Source: an uncultured Paracoccaceae bacterium
GTDB taxonomy: Bacteria > Pseudomonadota > Alphaproteobacteria > Rhodobacterales > Rhodobacteraceae
Direction: 5' to 3'
Length of the DNA stretch: 64,000 nucleotides
Assembly (NCBI GenBank): GCA_947493255.1
Contig: CANLQK010000007.1
Location: forward strand, 186,001-250,000
The translations under genes were made by a program, and so were the position numbers. Positions 44,822 through 59,938 of this stretch are shown in pieces. Below the pieces are notes generated by a model that saw only the letters and a list, made by a program, of their open reading frames with translations, did no database searches and was not told the DNA's origin. Numbering within the stretch: the stretch's first letter is position 1; each line of letters opens with the position of its first letter.

Positions 44822-46384
44822 TTAATCGGCGTGTTTGCGCAGAAACCGTGTCACGTCGTTGATGAATGGCAACCAGGCGGGTTCGTCGCCGAGAATGATG
44901 TGGTTTTGGCTGTCTAGCTCTACCAATTCTGCGTTTGGAATACCGGCGGCAAGGGCACGGCCGTGTCCTATTTTGATGCGTTGGTCGTTCGAAGCATGCA
45001 TAACCAAAGTTGGTGCTTGGACCTGATCCAAAAGATGTCGCACATCGATGTCGCCGAAAGCCTCTTGAAACCGCACTGCATTTTCGGGTGAGGTTGTTCT
45101 GCGCTGAAATTCATCAAACCAATCTAGTCGTTTTTCATCGGCGCTAGGCATGAATGTTTGAGAAAAGATGCGCCGATACGCGGGGTTTTCTGTACCCCAA
45201 CCATGTCGAGTTAAGGTCATGACAGCGTCGCGTTGCTCGATTTCTTCGGGTGTCATTCCAATACGCCAGCCCGCAGCGTATCCACCAACGAGAACCAATG
45301 ACGAGACCCGTTCAGGATGGCGCGTTGCGAATGCAATGGCAACTGCGCAACCCTGTGACATTGCCAGTAGCGGAAACCGGTCGAGGTTTAGGCTGTCGGT
45401 GACGGTTTCAAGGTCATCCACAAAAGCATCAAAGCTAATATCGTCGACATCCCACTCTGACATGCCATTTCCGCGCCCGTCATATCTGATAAGGGTGTTT
45501 TCTACGGAAAGAGCTTCAAAGGTCTCGCCCCAGATTGGGCTGTCCCAATCAAGCTCGAGGTGGTTCAACCAATTCGCTGTTTTTACGATAGGCGGACCGG
45601 TACCAACTTTGGCGTACGCTATTTTGAACCCTTCCTTCGCGGTGCAATATTGAACGATCTGGGGTGTCTTTTCGTTCTTGCAAAGCGCCATTTCTGGGCC
45701 GGCGTCCCATAGTGAGGCCGCCATTGCATTGGACGCTAAATAGGCTTGTTTTACTTGGTTTGCTTCTGATTTGCGGTCTAACGCATTCAGGCATGTATAG
45801 ACTGCGTGGTTAGCGGGAAAAGAGTTGGGAAGTTGGCGCGCCCAGAGTAGAGCCCAAGTGTATTTGGTTTGATCCAGAATATCTGGGTCTTTCAATATTT
45901 TCTGGATGATGTCGCCTCGTAACATCAGAAGTTTCTGCGTCGTCGAGTTCAGCCATTCGTCAAATTCCGGTGAGTAAGACAGGCTGCAATGAGCCAATGG
46001 ATCGCGTACCAACATTGCGGCAGAGCGAATAAGGTTGGTTGATGAAGGCTTTAGAGTACTGCTGGTCTTTATAACGAAGTCTAAGTCCAATTCGATCTCG
46101 GTCAAATCCAACTCAACCGATGTGCGGGTCGCGCGAATGACGGTCGCGCCATCATCACCAAACATGTTGCGTATGCGTGATAGGGACCACCGCAATGCTC
46201 CCCGCGGGTCACTTGTGCGATCAAAGAATAGCTCGCACAACTCTTCGCGGGCTTGGGGGCCTTCCATGATGCACAAGTAGGTAAGTAGGGCACGTGTCTT
46301 GCGGGATTTCACCAACGGGACTTCTATCCCTCTGCGCTGCAATTCGGTTTTTCCTAGGATGCGGAGACTAAACTTCGAAGTCAT
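44822..46384 (-). CDS. SARP-like DNA-binding domain fused to an alpha/beta hydrolase
   Basis: 520 residues from the ATG at 46384. The N-terminal about 100 residues form an OmpR/SARP-type winged helix (FSLRILGKTELQRRGIEVPL, then RALLTYLCIMEG and GALRWSLSRIRNMFGDDG). A helical, BTAD-like region follows to about 240. From about 250 to the end is an alpha/beta hydrolase: RYDGRGNGMSEW, nucleophile Ser in LLAMSQGCAVA, acid Asp in MHASNDQRI and base His in DSQNHIIL, so the triad looks intact. It may be a regulator whose hydrolase domain senses or consumes its signal (inference). The frame is open to 46579, but the shorter start fits the SARP fold. Confidence 0.8.
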   Translation of the reverse strand: MTSKFSLRILGKTELQRRGIEVPLVKSRKTRALLTYLCIMEGPQAREELCELFFDRTSDPRGALRWSLSRIRNMFGDDGATVIRATRTSVELDLTEIELDLDFVIKTSSTLKPSSTNLIRSAAMLVRDPLAHCSLSYSPEFDEWLNSTTQKLLMLRGDIIQKILKDPDILDQTKYTWALLWARQLPNSFPANHAVYTCLNALDRKSEANQVKQAYLASNAMAASLWDAGPEMALCKNEKTPQIVQYCTAKEGFKIAYAKVGTGPPIVKTANWLNHLELDWDSPIWGETFEALSVENTLIRYDGRGNGMSEWDVDDISFDAFVDDLETVTDSLNLDRFPLLAMSQGCAVAIAFATRHPERVSSLVLVGGYAAGWRIGMTPEEIEQRDAVMTLTRHGWGTENPAYRRIFSQTFMPSADEKRLDWFDEFQRRTTSPENAVRFQEAFGDIDVRHLLDQVQAPTLVMHASNDQRIKIGHGRALAAGIPNAELVELDSQNHIILGDEPAWLPFINDVTRFLRKHAD

Positions 46385-46935
46385 GCTATCAGCTCTGCAA
46401 TCCAAGATTGGTTCTGATGCAATACCACTTTCCGGTGATGTAAATTTTTGTGGAACTGTGTTGGCATATACGCCTCCCTCTCGCTGAGCATGTAACGGCT
46501 CGGTTGATGAGCATACGTTGGAGGGCGCCTGTTTATTCGGACCTATTCTTGAAAAGTTCAATTTCCGGTTGACGCACAAGTGACCTTTTGGCGCACTAGC
46601 ACGGTTTTTTTCTGACTGAGTGGAATACTTCAGTTCGCATTGAAATTAACACGGTTTTTCACACGTTTAGGGGGGAGTGGTGCCCTAGGTATAGCTGTAT
46701 AAGGAAGGGTGAACGCCCAGTTTTGGCAGTAAAGGAAGTGTTGGGGAACGGAATTGAAGTTTGCGCGAAGCAAATTGACAGCGCCCGATTGCGAACAAAT
46801 TCGCGGCCTCGGGCGTAGACATATTAACGGTTAAGTTGACCTGCCCAATTAACTCTCCCTTAGGGGTGTTCTTGGGAGACCTCTTAGTTCTCAAATCGGC
46901 CAATGGCCTTGCTAACACAAAAGTTCAGGAAGAAA
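46385..46935. other. Divergent regulatory region, regulator-hydrolase / oxygenase
   Basis: About 550 bases between divergent starts. It contains two CACGGTTTTT elements (46599 and 46650), possible promoter-like TATAGCTGTATAAGG near 46690, and TTAACGGTTAAGTTGACC near 46824. The coding frame of the regulator stays open to 46579, so part of this could be coding if an earlier start is used. Confidence 0.5.
46643..46668. promoter_or_regulatory. CACGG direct-repeat motif, copy 1
   Basis: AAATTAACACGGTTTTTCACACGTTT holds two ACACG units 12 bp apart. It closely matches the element at 48099 before the RTX gene. It lies about 270 bp before the oxygenase start and 260 bp before the regulator start. SARP-type regulators bind direct repeats, so the adjacent regulator is the candidate ligand. 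Confidence 0.5.
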
Positions 46936-47604
46936 ATGTCAGACACTCTCAACAAAATCCCGAGTGAAATCACTACAACTGTGAGCAACTATTTCCCTAC
47001 GCAGATATTCTCCTATCAGCTTGAAGGCGATGTCCTTGAGGCCGTTAACGTGCCTGTGCGTGAAGCGCTTTATGCGGAACGAGAGCGTGACTCTGTCGGC
47101 ATTCAACGATCCAATTTCCGCGCCTTAGGCGGTTGGCATAGCCACAACAATCTTCATAAAGAAGACGTATATGCACCTCTGGTGAAGGTGATTAAAGGTG
47201 CGAGTGCATCGGTCTGTGAGCAGAACGGGTATGTGGAAGGGTCACGGCTCAAAATTGGGACGATGTGGTCTGTTATCAACTCTCCAGGCAGCTCGAACCG
47301 AGCCCATATCCACCCTGGATGTCTATGGAGCGGGGTCTATTATGTGCAAGCTCCAGAAAATAGCGGGAATATCGAGTTCACAGATCCTCGGACAGTCAAT
47401 TTGATGCAACCGGCCAAATTCAAGAAAAATGTAAAGCGTCCAAAGTCATGCTGGACCAAGGTGAACTTTACGCCAAAAGTAGGAAGAATGTTGATCTTCC
47501 CAAGCTGGCTTTATCATTCCGTGGCACCGAATTTGTCACAAGAAACTGGTGAAGGTGGCGAACGGGTGATTATCAGTTTCAACTTGAACCAATCCACCAA
47601 GTAA
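46936..47604 (+). CDS. Putative 2OG-Fe(II) oxygenase, TIGR02466-like
   Basis: 222 residues from the ATG at 46936, preceded by AGGAAG. The C-terminal half has the double-stranded beta-helix signature: AHIHPGCLWSGVYYVQAPE with the first iron-binding His, FPSWLYHSVAPN with the distal His, and GERVIISFNLN with the 2-oxoglutarate Arg. This arrangement matches the TIGR02466 family of putative dioxygenases, whose substrate is unknown. It stands alone, flanked by long non-coding stretches, between the regulator-hydrolase and the RTX gene, with whose upstream region it shares a sequence element. Confidence 0.85.
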   Translation: MSDTLNKIPSEITTTVSNYFPTQIFSYQLEGDVLEAVNVPVREALYAERERDSVGIQRSNFRALGGWHSHNNLHKEDVYAPLVKVIKGASASVCEQNGYVEGSRLKIGTMWSVINSPGSSNRAHIHPGCLWSGVYYVQAPENSGNIEFTDPRTVNLMQPAKFKKNVKRPKSCWTKVNFTPKVGRMLIFPSWLYHSVAPNLSQETGEGGERVIISFNLNQSTK

Positions 47605-48445
47605 CCATTGGTTTCTTGGTGAAACTACAGCGGTGATGCACACAGACGGCCTTTTGGGTTTTGATCTAGTCTATTCTAAAACTTAAGACTTCTAGTTCTG
47701 CCACCGATTGTGTCGTTTTGATGCATGCCGCGAAAGAAATACGGGCTTGTTGGTTGCAGCCCAACAGTTGGCGCGGTTTCGAACTGCGGTATGTTTCATT
47801 TGGCCATGCGATCGAGGGCATGGCCAATGGCCCTTTCACGTCAAAGTTCATTTTCTATTTGCTCGCCACTTGCCGAGGCCGTGGCGTGAATGCACTTTTC
47901 CTGATAATTTTGTATACCCTTTTCCGGGTATGTCGTTTGGCGGACACTGATGTATTGATGTCATAGGTTCGAGCAACAGTTGATTCGACGTTCAGCTGCT
48001 GATCACCAAGGTGAAATTTTGTGGCTCTGAGTGCATCTGATCAACGGACAGTATGCTGATTTACGGGCGCCTCCCCGAAAAAAATTGAATTTCTGGTCAA
48101 ATTACCACGGTGTTTCACACGGTTTGAAGAATCACGTTTGCTATCAATCTGCTGAGTAAAAAACGGCGGAGGATATGATGGGTGAATACCAAGGATCTAT
48201 TCCACTACAAAAAGTGGCTTGTTTAAGAAGCCCCCTTTCAATGGTCATTCGCCGTCAACGCGCCGCCCATAAAGAAGGTCTATTTTCTAGAGAATAGTTC
48301 CCCCCCCTCAAACGTAATCCCTGCATCAGACCACTAAAGGTTTGTGCAACCGACATGCCCGCGTCCTTCCCAAGTGGGCCCAACAACATCCACTCACGGA
48401 GCACCACCAGTTGGGCCCAAAGAGATCCATTCACGGAGAACCAAG
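47605..48445. other. Long intergenic region before the RTX gene
   Basis: About 840 bases. A frame at 47718-47966 on plus (82 residues, containing a hydrophobic stretch FLIILYTLF) could be translated, but I see no family and weak start signals. The second half holds the CACGG direct-repeat motif (48099-48126) and the duplicated leader (48376-48449). Confidence 0.5.
48099..48126. promoter_or_regulatory. CACGG direct-repeat motif, copy 2
   Basis: AAATTACCACGGTGTTTCACACGGTTTG aligns with 46643-46668, differing at a few positions, and again has two CACG units 12 bp apart. It lies about 320 bp upstream of the RTX start. Confidence 0.5.

Positions 48446-48449
<4 letters not shown>
48376..48449 (+). 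repeat. 37-bp tandem imperfect duplication covering the RTX gene leader
   Basis: Copy 1 (48376-48412) and copy 2 (48413-48449) share GGGCCCAA, ATCCA-TCACGGAG and ACCA; 26 of the first 31 positions match. Both carry GGAG (48398 and 48435), but only copy 2 is followed by the start codon. Confidence 0.8.
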
Positions 48450-54457
<6,008 letters not shown>

Positions 54458-55157
54458 TGATTAGCTACCTACCCGTCGTCGGGAAATCGGGAGCAATTGG
54501 GCCCAAAAAACACCGGCCTAAAGAGTGGTTTGAAGATGCGGCGTGCTGCAAAGTAGGCGGACGCCGCGCTTCAAAACCCCATCATCAGATATTTTCGATT
54601 TATCTGGGGGGCACATTGCCATGTCGAAGGTGAAATTTCGTATACTAGACCAACCTCGATAGGAAGGGCGGAAGCCCGTTCGTATTTTATAGTTAAAACT
54701 CTGGATGCAAATGCAAACAGAAGACACTGTGAACGGGTAAAACCAATTGATCCCTCGACCAGCACACGTCAGCCGAGGTTCTGCGTATGGCCGCTCAATC
54801 TGGTTGTTGTTGGAGCTCCTCTGGTCATCTCTGATGCCTGCTGAATGAATCGAGTAAGTCAGCCGGTTTAGTTGTGAATGCAGCCTCATCAAATCATCGG
54901 TTATCGGGTTTTCACCCTTGTAAGTCTGCGATGCGATCTTGGCTTTCAGAACGGCGACTTCATTTCGGACATTGTCGAAGTCACGCCGTGAGAACCCGTC
55001 TGACCCCAGGTCAGCGACGTCTTCTGGAAAGAGATGGGCTGCGCCCCCACGGGCGGCCGCAAGGTACATGACAACGGCATACATCTCTCATCGAGATATC
55101 GCTTTTGCCAGACCTCTGGTGGCCTGCGCAGTGGTGGGCTAAAAGATAAAGAAAATG
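54458..55157. other. Region of uncertain coding content after the RTX gene
   Basis: About 700 bases between the RTX gene and phhB. A 188-residue minus-strand frame occupies 54518-55084 and is listed separately. GGGCCCAA, as in the RTX leader repeat, recurs near 54501. No clear terminator with T-run is seen after the RTX stop. Confidence 0.4.
54518..55084 (-). CDS. Doubtful hypothetical protein
   Basis: 188 residues. The first about 85 residues (FPEDVADLGSDGFSRRDFDN; NEVAVLKAKIASQTYKGENP) have codon use like genuine genes of this genome. The later part becomes rich in Ser, Cys and Arg and looks non-coding. It could be a small gene with a decayed or shifted 3' half. No strong ribosome site and no family recognised. 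Confidence 0.3.
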   Translation of the reverse strand: MYAVVMYLAAARGGAAHLFPEDVADLGSDGFSRRDFDNVRNEVAVLKAKIASQTYKGENPITDDLMRLHSQLNRLTYSIHSAGIRDDQRSSNNNQIERPYAEPRLTCAGRGINWFYPFTVSSVCICIQSFNYKIRTGFRPSYRGWSSIRNFTFDMAMCPPDKSKISDDGVLKRGVRLLCSTPHLQTTL

Positions 55158-55493
55158 TCAAATGACCGCAGCATCCACCTTTGCGGCACAGATAAAATCA
55201 TTCTCAGATAGCCGCCCCAATTCATGTGAGGTGAATGTGACTTGGCAGTAGCCCCAACCAAAAGAAACATCCGCATGATGTCCTTCTTTATCGCTTAGGA
55301 ATGCCACGAGGTTGGCAGTATAAACTGCTTTTGCAAAACCTTTGAACGTGAACTTGCGTGAAAGCGATTTGCTCTCGGTGTCCATTTTCCAGCTTGGATC
55401 AAGTTGGGATTTCATCTGCGCGATTTTGTCTTCCGTCAGAGGGGGGGCCCAGCCCTCACAAGCTGCACAGGTCTTAGAAGTCAATTCGGTCAT
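55158..55493 (-). CDS. phhB: 4a-hydroxytetrahydrobiopterin dehydratase (pterin-4a-carbinolamine dehydratase)
   Basis: 111 residues, the normal length. It regenerates the pterin cofactor of phenylalanine hydroxylase. The active-site signature GHHADVSFGWGYCQVTF is clear, followed by THELGRLSENDFICAAKVD in the usual form. It starts four bases after the phhA stop, so the two are co-transcribed. Confidence 0.93.
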   Translation of the reverse strand: MTELTSKTCAACEGWAPPLTEDKIAQMKSQLDPSWKMDTESKSLSRKFTFKGFAKAVYTANLVAFLSDKEGHHADVSFGWGYCQVTFTSHELGRLSENDFICAAKVDAAVI

Positions 55494-55497
55494 CGTT

Positions 55498-56295
55498 TCA
55501 GCTCACCTTCTCTTTGGGTGGATATGTCGGTTCAAAAAGCCCCAGCGCCTTCGCTTGTCGAATGTCTTCAATCAAATCCCGGTCAGCCGCCTCAAGAAGT
55601 TGATCAACATCATCAAGAACGAAGTAGATGGGTTGGTTGATGTCGATACGATACGGTGTTCGTAGAATGTCGATAATATCAAACGGTTTGCGCACAACTT
55701 TCGGCTCATCCACGGAATGATGCAGCTCGCCGGGTGATGATGCCAATCCGGAGCCTAAAGCCTTAATCTCGCCGTCTTCACGGATCAGGCCAAATTCAAC
55801 CGTGAACCAGTATAGGCGGATCAGCCAAGCATAGTCTGACTTGTCGCATCGCGTGCCAGTTTCACCAATCGCTAGCGAAAACTTGGCGAACCGCGGGTCC
55901 GTTAACAAGGGTGTGTGGCCGTAGATCTCATGGAAGATATCGGGCTCTTCAATGTAGTCGAAACTTTCACGATCACGAATGAAAGATGCTGCTGGGAATG
56001 TGGAATTCGATAGCATCTCAAAGAACCTAGAGAACCCGATTAATGCAGGCACTGGCTCAACCCGCCATCCCGTGAGGTCTATCAGTGTTTCGGACACCTC
56101 CACACATTGTGGGACGCGATCTGTTGGCAGGTTGAGCTTATTCTGCCCGTCAAGGAACGGGCGCGCTGCGAGCCTTTCGACGCTGGGCTGTTGTTGCGCA
56201 AACAGATCGCGCCACACCTCATTTTCCGCGTCCGAATAATGGATCCAGCCGTTTGAGTCAGCTTTCTTGGCGGCGTATTTTGTATCCTTTGGCAT
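55498..56295 (-). CDS. phhA: Phenylalanine 4-monooxygenase
   Basis: 265 residues, bacterial catalytic-domain-only type. It hydroxylates phenylalanine to tyrosine with tetrahydropterin and iron. The two iron His ligands are in DIFHEIYGHTP (about residues 118-124) and the Glu ligand is in LYWFTVEFG (about 165). The ATG at 56295 has GGAGG at proper spacing; an in-frame ATG two codons upstream touches the Shine-Dalgarno and is unlikely. It is divergent from an Lrp/AsnC gene and heads the phhA-phhB pair. Confidence 0.94.
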   Translation of the reverse strand: MPKDTKYAAKKADSNGWIHYSDAENEVWRDLFAQQQPSVERLAARPFLDGQNKLNLPTDRVPQCVEVSETLIDLTGWRVEPVPALIGFSRFFEMLSNSTFPAASFIRDRESFDYIEEPDIFHEIYGHTPLLTDPRFAKFSLAIGETGTRCDKSDYAWLIRLYWFTVEFGLIREDGEIKALGSGLASSPGELHHSVDEPKVVRKPFDIIDILRTPYRIDINQPIYFVLDDVDQLLEAADRDLIEDIRQAKALGLFEPTYPPKEKVS

Positions 56296-56335
56296 TACCA
56301 TCCTCCATCTGGTGACGGCAATCTTGCGTCCCTTT

Positions 56336-56356
56336 TTGAGGAAAGTATTGCCTCAA
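56336..56356. promoter_or_regulatory. Inverted repeat in the phhA/Lrp divergent region
   Basis: TTGAGG (56336-56341) and CCTCAA (56351-56356) flank nine bases. A further half-site, TGAGG, is at 56408. It is a candidate site for the adjacent Lrp/AsnC regulator. Confidence 0.45.
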
Positions 56357-56418
56357 GTCTCCATGAGTGGTTAAAGCTGGGTGATAATTTCCTGAAACAA
56401 GCTTAAATGAGGTAAAAT

Positions 56419-56880
56419 TTGCTCGACAGATTTGAGCGGCAGATCCTGAAGGCACTGCAACGCAATGGGCGCACCAGTACGCAAGAGTTATCGGATGCGG
56501 TTGGGCTGTCGCCGTCGCCCTGCTGGCGACGTGTCAAACGGCTTGAAGACGAAGGATACATCCTGCGTTATGCTGCCATCTTGGACCGCAAAAAGCTTGG
56601 CTTGAATGCATTTGCCCATGTGCAGGTTTCCCTCATTGATCACAGCGAGGCATCGATTGAAGCGTTCCAAACCTTTATTGAACATGAGGAGCAAGTTCTG
56701 GAATGCGCGTCAATCACGGGGGATTTTGACTTTGCCCTCAAGGTTGCTGCGACAGACCCCGAAGCGCTTGAGCAATTCATTATGCATAAAATTCTGCGTC
56801 TGGGCGTTGTGCGCACAACGACAACGACCTTCATTTTGCGGCAAATGAAAGTGTCGGGTGCGCTACCAATTGAAGTGTGA
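56419..56880 (+). CDS. Lrp/AsnC family regulator, divergent from phhA
   Basis: 153 residues. The N-terminal helix-turn-helix (ILKALQRNGRTSTQELSDAV, then SPSPCWRRVKRLEDEGYI) is followed by the RAM ligand domain (ASITGDFDFALKVAATD). It starts with TTG at 56419, with GAGG upstream. Its position divergent from phhA-phhB implies amino-acid-responsive control of phenylalanine hydroxylation; the effector is presumably Phe or Tyr (inference). It converges on the second Lrp gene with a two-base gap. Confidence 0.92.
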   Translation: MLDRFERQILKALQRNGRTSTQELSDAVGLSPSPCWRRVKRLEDEGYILRYAAILDRKKLGLNAFAHVQVSLIDHSEASIEAFQTFIEHEEQVLECASITGDFDFALKVAATDPEALEQFIMHKILRLGVVRTTTTTFILRQMKVSGALPIEV

Positions 56881-56882
56881 GA

Positions 56883-57356
56883 TTAGGTCAGATGACCAAG
56901 TGGCAGCGCGGTGTCATCCAACATTTCACCCATGACAACTTGGCTTTGCACCCTGCCGATGGATACATGCGGCAACAGCGTGTTCTGTATTAGATCGTTG
57001 AGGTCAGGTAAGCTTGGGCAAAAGACGCGAAAGATATAATCAGCTTCACCGGTCAAAGTCCAAGCCGCAACAATTTCAGGTTGGCTGTGCACAAGCGACA
57101 AAATCGACTGGTGCGTCGTCCCCGTTTGCGATTCCGTTTGGATTTGAATGAACGCCTGTACATTAAGCCCAAGCACCTTGGGGTTCAGTCGAAAGACAAC
57201 ACAGTCGATAAAGCCTTCTTGTTCTAACCGCTGTTTGCGCCGCCCGATCTGTGACGCGGACAGCCCCAGTTGTTTTGATAGATCAGCTGCGGATGATCGG
57301 CCTGCGTTTTGCAGGGCGGCAAGTAGCTTAATATCCATAGAATCAAGAAATGACAT
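56883..57356 (-). CDS. Lrp/AsnC family regulator, divergent from hpd
   Basis: 157 residues with the same two-domain plan: KLLAALQNAGRSSAADLSKQ, SASQIGRRKQRLEQEGFI, then the RAM domain with AAWTLTGEADYIFRVFC. It is clearly different in sequence from the neighbouring Lrp, so this is not a recent duplication. It lies divergent from hpd-hmgA-maiA-fahA and is the natural candidate for their control. Confidence 0.92.
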   Translation of the reverse strand: MSFLDSMDIKLLAALQNAGRSSAADLSKQLGLSASQIGRRKQRLEQEGFIDCVVFRLNPKVLGLNVQAFIQIQTESQTGTTHQSILSLVHSQPEIVAAWTLTGEADYIFRVFCPSLPDLNDLIQNTLLPHVSIGRVQSQVVMGEMLDDTALPLGHLT

Positions 57357-57377
57357 GCGGAAACACTGCGCTTTTTA

Positions 57378-57432
57378 TGCACAACGTGCAATATCGGCGC
57401 GAATTATACTGAATTGTAAGCGCATTATGCGC
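57378..57432. promoter_or_regulatory. Two inverted repeats in the Lrp/hpd divergent region
   Basis: TGCACAACGTGCA (57378-57390) and GCGCATTATGCGC (57420-57432) are perfect palindromes with centres 42 bp apart, about four helical turns, a spacing fitting oligomeric Lrp-type regulators. Confidence 0.5.
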
Positions 57433-57483
57433 ACCCATTGCGTGCTGTTGGGCCTATCCTTTTTGGAAATAAGGAGAACGCCC

Positions 57484-58578
57484 ATGGGACCTTTCCCGCA
57501 TGATGCCCCCAAATCGAAAATCACCCCTGAAAACCCAGCAGGAACAGACGGATTTGAATTCGTCGAATTTTCGCATGAAAACCCAGCTGAGTTGCGGGAA
57601 CTGTTTGGCAAGATGGGATACGTGCACACAGCGACCCACAAGACCAAAGACATCGAGCTTTGGCAGCAGGGCGACATCACTTATGTGATCAACAACGAAC
57701 CAGACAGCCACGCACGCCGTTTTGTAGACGAACACGGCCCTTGCGCCCCTTCAATGGGTTGGCGGGTTGTAGATGCACAGCATGCGTTCAATCACGCTGT
57801 TTCAAAAGGTGCTACCCCGTACGAAGGCGACGACAAAACCATGGATGTTCCTGCGATTGAGGGCATCGGTGGATCACTGATCTACTTCATCGACACATAT
57901 TATGAGCAGAACCCCTACAACGTAGAATTCGACTGGGTCAGCAGCACGCACCCAGACGGAGTTGGTTTTCATTACCTCGACCACCTGACCCATAACGTTC
58001 ACAAAGGAAATATGGACGTTTGGTTCAGGTTCTATGGTGATCTGTTTGGGTTCAAGGAGATCCGGTTTTTCGACATTGAAGGCAAATTCACCGGACTTCT
58101 AAGCCGTGCGCTGACGTCGCCTTGCGGCCGTATTCGCATACCGATCAACGAGGACCGTGGTGAAACTGGGCAGATCGTTGAGTACCTTAAACGCTACAAG
58201 GGTGAGGGCATTCAGCACATCGCCGTGGGCGCCCACAACATTTATGACGCCACCGATGAAATCGCCTCACGTGGGATACAGTATATGAAAGGGCCGCCTG
58301 ATACCTATTATGAGCTGAGCAAAACGCGCGTAGTTGACCACGAAGAACCGATTGATCGGATGAAGAAGAACGGAATCATGATCGATGGAGAAGGCGTCGT
58401 CGGCGGTGGTGAAACCCGCATTCTGCTCCAGATTTTCTCCAAAACAGTGATTGGGCCGATCTTTTTTGAGTTCATTCAGCGTAAAGGCGACGATGGTTTC
58501 GGCGAAGGTAACTTTAAAGCCTTGTTCGAAAGCATCGAAGCAGACCAGATCGAACGCGGTGTGTTAAGCAATGGTTGA
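57484..58578 (+). CDS. hpd: 4-hydroxyphenylpyruvate dioxygenase
   Basis: 364 residues, the normal bacterial length. It converts 4-hydroxyphenylpyruvate to homogentisate with Fe(II). The iron ligands are the His in YLDHLTHNV (about 167), the His in GIQHIAVGA (about 243) and the Glu in FFEFIQRKG (about 327). The ATG at 57484 has AAGGAG upstream; a much longer open frame to 57148 runs through the divergent promoter and Lrp gene and is not used. The stop overlaps the hmgA start by eight bases. Confidence 0.95.
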   Translation: MGPFPHDAPKSKITPENPAGTDGFEFVEFSHENPAELRELFGKMGYVHTATHKTKDIELWQQGDITYVINNEPDSHARRFVDEHGPCAPSMGWRVVDAQHAFNHAVSKGATPYEGDDKTMDVPAIEGIGGSLIYFIDTYYEQNPYNVEFDWVSSTHPDGVGFHYLDHLTHNVHKGNMDVWFRFYGDLFGFKEIRFFDIEGKFTGLLSRALTSPCGRIRIPINEDRGETGQIVEYLKRYKGEGIQHIAVGAHNIYDATDEIASRGIQYMKGPPDTYYELSKTRVVDHEEPIDRMKKNGIMIDGEGVVGGGETRILLQIFSKTVIGPIFFEFIQRKGDDGFGEGNFKALFESIEADQIERGVLSNG

Positions 58579-59938
58579 TATAAGCAAAACGGCCACGACT
58601 GCCCCGAAGAAAATCCCCACGCCGGCTGGCGCTCGTGCCCATTACATGCCCGGTTTTGGCAATGATTTTGAAACCGAGGCCCTTCCCGGTGCCCTGCCAC
58701 AAGGCATGAATTCGCCTCAAAAATGCAATTACGGTCTTTACGGCGAGCAACTGTCCGGCACGGCCTTCACCGCGCCAAGCCATCAGAACGAACGCACGTG
58801 GTGCTACCGCATTCGTCCGTCGGTGAAGCACTCGCATCGCTACGAGAAGATCGATCTGCCGTACTGGAAATCGGCGCCGAATGTGGTCGAGGATGTGACC
58901 TCCCTTGGTCAGTATCGCTGGGATCCGGTCCCGCATTCTGACCAGCCGCTTACATGGCTCACCGGTATGCGCACGATGACCACGGCGGGCGATGTGAACA
59001 CGCAGGTCGGCATGGCGACGCATGTGTACCTCGTCACGGAAAGCATGGTGGATGCCTATTTCTACTCTGCAGATTCAGAGATGTTGGTTGTCCCGCAAGA
59101 AGGGCGTTTGCGGTTCTGCACTGAGCTGGGTGTCATTGATGTTGAGCCGCAAGAGATCGCGATCCTGCCGCGTGGCCTTGTTTACCGTGTTGAGGTCCTT
59201 GATGGGCCGTGCCGCGGGTTTGTGTGCGAAAACTACGGCCAGAAGTTTGAGCTGCCGGGGCGGGGCCCGATTGGGGCGAATTGCATGGCCAACCCGCGTG
59301 ATTTCAAAACGCCTGTTGCTGCGTTCGAGGATCGCGAAGTTCCCTCCACCGTGACAATCAAGTGGTGCGGTCAGTTCCACGAGACAAAGATCGGCCATAG
59401 CCCGCTGGACGTGGTTGCGTGGCACGGAAATTACGCGCCCTGCAAATATGACCTCAAAACATATTGTCCGGTTGGCGCGATCCTGTTTGACCACCCTGAT
59501 CCCTCGATCTTCACGGTCCTAACCGCGCCGTCTGGCAAAGAGGGAACAGCGAACATCGACTTTGTGCTGTTCCGCGAACGCTGGGTGGTGGCCGAGGATA
59601 CGTTCCGCCCGCCGTGGTATCACAAGAACATCATGTCCGAGCTCATGGGCAACATCTATGGCCAGTATGATGCAAAACCGAAAGGGTTCATTCCCGGCGG
59701 GATCAGCCTGCACAACATGATGCTGCCCCACGGGCCAGACAAGAACGCTTTTGAAGGGGCCTCAAACGCCGAGCTGAAGGCCGAGAAGTTGGACAACACC
59801 ATGTCCTTCATGTTTGAGACCCGCTTCCCGCAACATCTGACATCCTTTGCCGGTAACGAAGCACCGCTGCAGGACGATTACATCGATTGCTGGACCGACA
59901 TCGAAAAGAAATTCGATGGCACGCCGGGGGTCAAATGA
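58571..59938 (+). CDS. hmgA: Homogentisate 1,2-dioxygenase
   Basis: 455 residues. It opens the homogentisate ring to maleylacetoacetate. Recognisable regions are the N-terminal [39 protein letters not shown], the C-terminal metal region [16 protein letters not shown], and [13 protein letters not shown] with the conserved His. It overlaps hpd (eight bases) and maiA (ATGA), so the four genes are one translationally coupled transcript. Confidence 0.95.
   Translation: MVDISKTATTAPKKIPTPAGARAHYMPGFGNDFETEALPGALPQGMNSPQKCNYGLYGEQLSGTAFTAPSHQNERTWCYRIRPSVKHSHRYEKIDLPYWKSAPNVVEDVTSLGQYRWDPVPHSDQPLTWLTGMRTMTTAGDVNTQVGMATHVYLVTESMVDAYFYSADSEMLVVPQEGRLRFCTELGVIDVEPQEIAILPRGLVYRVEVLDGPCRGFVCENYGQKFELPGRGPIGANCMANPRDFKTPVAAFEDREVPSTVTIKWCGQFHETKIGHSPLDVVAWHGNYAPCKYDLKTYCPVGAILFDHPDPSIFTVLTAPSGKEGTANIDFVLFRERWVVAEDTFRPPWYHKNIMSELMGNIYGQYDAKPKGFIPGGISLHNMMLPHGPDKNAFEGASNAELKAEKLDNTMSFMFETRFPQHLTSFAGNEAPLQDDYIDCWTDIEKKFDGTPGVK

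Noticed and set aside
57148-57483. N-terminal extension of the hpd frame
   Set aside because: It overlaps the divergent Lrp gene and the palindromes; the ATG at 57484 has AAGGAG and matches normal HPD length.
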